From the NCBI RefSeq assembly GCF_003202235.1, contig NZ_MASU01000002.1, positions 248,001 to 312,000 on the forward strand: DNA of 64,000 nt, in the 5' to 3' direction. The number at the start of each line of letters is the position of its first letter. Position 1 is the first letter of the stretch. Positions 63,310 through 64,000 of the stretch are shown here, piece after piece. The position numbers and the translations under genes were made by a program. This DNA is from Prauserella flavalba (GTDB taxonomy: Bacteria > Actinomycetota > Actinomycetes > Mycobacteriales > Pseudonocardiaceae). Under the pieces are notes generated by a model, which saw nothing but the letters and a program-made list of their open reading frames with translations, was not told the origin of the DNA and made no database searches.

Positions 63310-64000
63310 TGTCCCTTGTCACGCCGTCACCACCACGGTCACCTGACGTGGTGGGCTCGCGGCGTACGCCGAACGCGCTCAAGGGCGCCGGCCTGCTGAT
63401 CGCGCTCGTCGCGCTGGTCCTGCTGGTCCTGCTGAGCATCTGGCTCGGCTCGAAGAGCATCCCGTTCACCGCGACGTGGGACGTGCTCTGGAACAACGAT
63501 GGCTCCAACGACGCCGTGATCATCCACGAGTACCGGATCCCGAGGACGCTGCTCGGCCTGCTCGTCGGCGCCGCGCTGGGGCTCGCCGGTGCGCTGATGC
63601 AGGTGCTCACCCGCAACCCGCTCGCCGACCCCGGCCTGCTCGGCGTCACGATGGGCGCCTCGACCGGGGTCGTGGTCTCGCTCGGGTTCCTCGGCATCGC
63701 CTCGGTGCTCGGCTACGTCTGGTTCGCCTTCGCGGGAGCGGCGATCGCCTCGCTCGTGGTGTACGTGATCGGCGCGTCCGGCCGCGGCAGCGCCTCGCCA
63801 GAGCGGCTCGTGCTCGCCGGCGCGGCGGTGACGGCCGTGCTCTACGCGTTCAACAGCGCGGTGCTGCTCATGGACCCCGAGGCGTTCGACGAGTACCGCT
63901 ACTGGCAGGTGGGCTCGCTCGCGGGCCGCTACTACGACGTGCTGATGCCCGTGCTGCCGTTCATCGTCGTGGGCGTGATCGTGGCGCTGCTGCTGATCCG
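63309..64000 (+). CDS. FecCD-type siderophore permease, N-terminal part (runs off window)
   Basis: At least 230 aa, incomplete at the right edge. Hydrophobic helices alternate from about residue 25; the motif RIPRTLLGLLVGAALGLAGALMQVLTRNPLADPGLLGVT is the FecCD signature, including the NPLADP loop contacting the ATPase. It should take up the ferric siderophore together with the lipoprotein at 42338; a second permease and an ATPase are expected to follow. Confidence 0.92.
   Translation, partial: MSLVTPSPPRSPDVVGSRRTPNALKGAGLLIALVALVLLVLLSIWLGSKSIPFTATWDVLWNNDGSNDAVIIHEYRIPRTLLGLLVGAALGLAGALMQVLTRNPLADPGLLGVTMGASTGVVVSLGFLGIASVLGYVWFAFAGAAIASLVVYVIGASGRGSASPERLVLAGAAVTAVLYAFNSAVLLMDPEAFDEYRYWQVGSLAGRYYDVLMPVLPFIVVGVIVALLLI

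Overview
The window is a high-GC stretch of an actinomycete chromosome, most likely from the Pseudonocardiales (Saccharomonospora, Amycolatopsis or a relative). The evidence is a conservon (cvnABCD), an RheA-type heat-shock locus, the actinobacterial trio of XRE regulator, HbhA-like protein and DUF2516 protein, a YczE/YczR pair, DmdR/IdeR-type iron boxes and frequent GTG starts. It runs off inside a gene at each end: the cvnA sensor kinase on the left and a FecCD-type siderophore permease on the right.

Positions 1-40000 are mostly ordinary chromosome. In order: the conservon (1-2617); DUF305/DUF6153 genes (2657-3634); a 2OG-Fe(II) oxygenase with a DUF5753-type regulator (3688-5282); a secreted SH3 protein; the glycolate-oxidase-like operon glcDEF (6131-9974); hsp20 and its divergent RheA-like repressor (10154-11304); Ku (11342-12199); a P450 and small genes; an alpha/beta hydrolase with a divergent CGNR regulator; an amidase-tetR operon; a PP2C-like gene divergent from an HTH/Clp-N pair; yczE/yczR; a structured RNA candidate with a strong intrinsic terminator (about 23074-23390, minus strand); an aminotransferase; DUF445 and a 5-FCL-like protein; a cluster of three DnaA boxes (28013-28052); an enolase-superfamily enzyme with an M24 peptidase and a LysR regulator; a PCMT-like methyltransferase; the hbhA trio; and YbaK, SRPBCC and oxidoreductase genes.

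At 38080-38797 there is a scar. A 107-bp element with terminal inverted repeats adjoins the 3' remnant of a membrane-protein gene, which is joined head to head to a response-regulator gene that has lost its phosphoacceptor half.

Positions 39864-64000 hold an iron-regulated hydroxamate siderophore locus: a formyltransferase, an ornithine N-monooxygenase, a siderophore-binding lipoprotein, one giant tetramodular NRPS (C-A-T x4 plus a terminal C), MbtH, a LysE-type exporter, a heterodimeric ABC exporter and a FecCD permease. Signature residues read from the adenylation domains give serine for module 2 and N5-hydroxyornithine for module 3. Modules 1 and 4 resemble each other and probably take formyl-hydroxyornithine. 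The predicted product is a foroxymithine/erythrochelin-type tetrapeptide, possibly released by diketopiperazine formation. An AbiE-like regulator/nucleotidyltransferase pair and a 21-bp tandem repeat interrupt the locus.

The most unusual signal is that dispersed genomic repeats have inserted in frame into three of the four NRPS adenylation domains. Two are copies of an element of about 51 bp, also found at 38096-38150. The third is a 29-bp palindrome of the family that forms the ends of the 38 kb element and a hairpin at 22987-23039.
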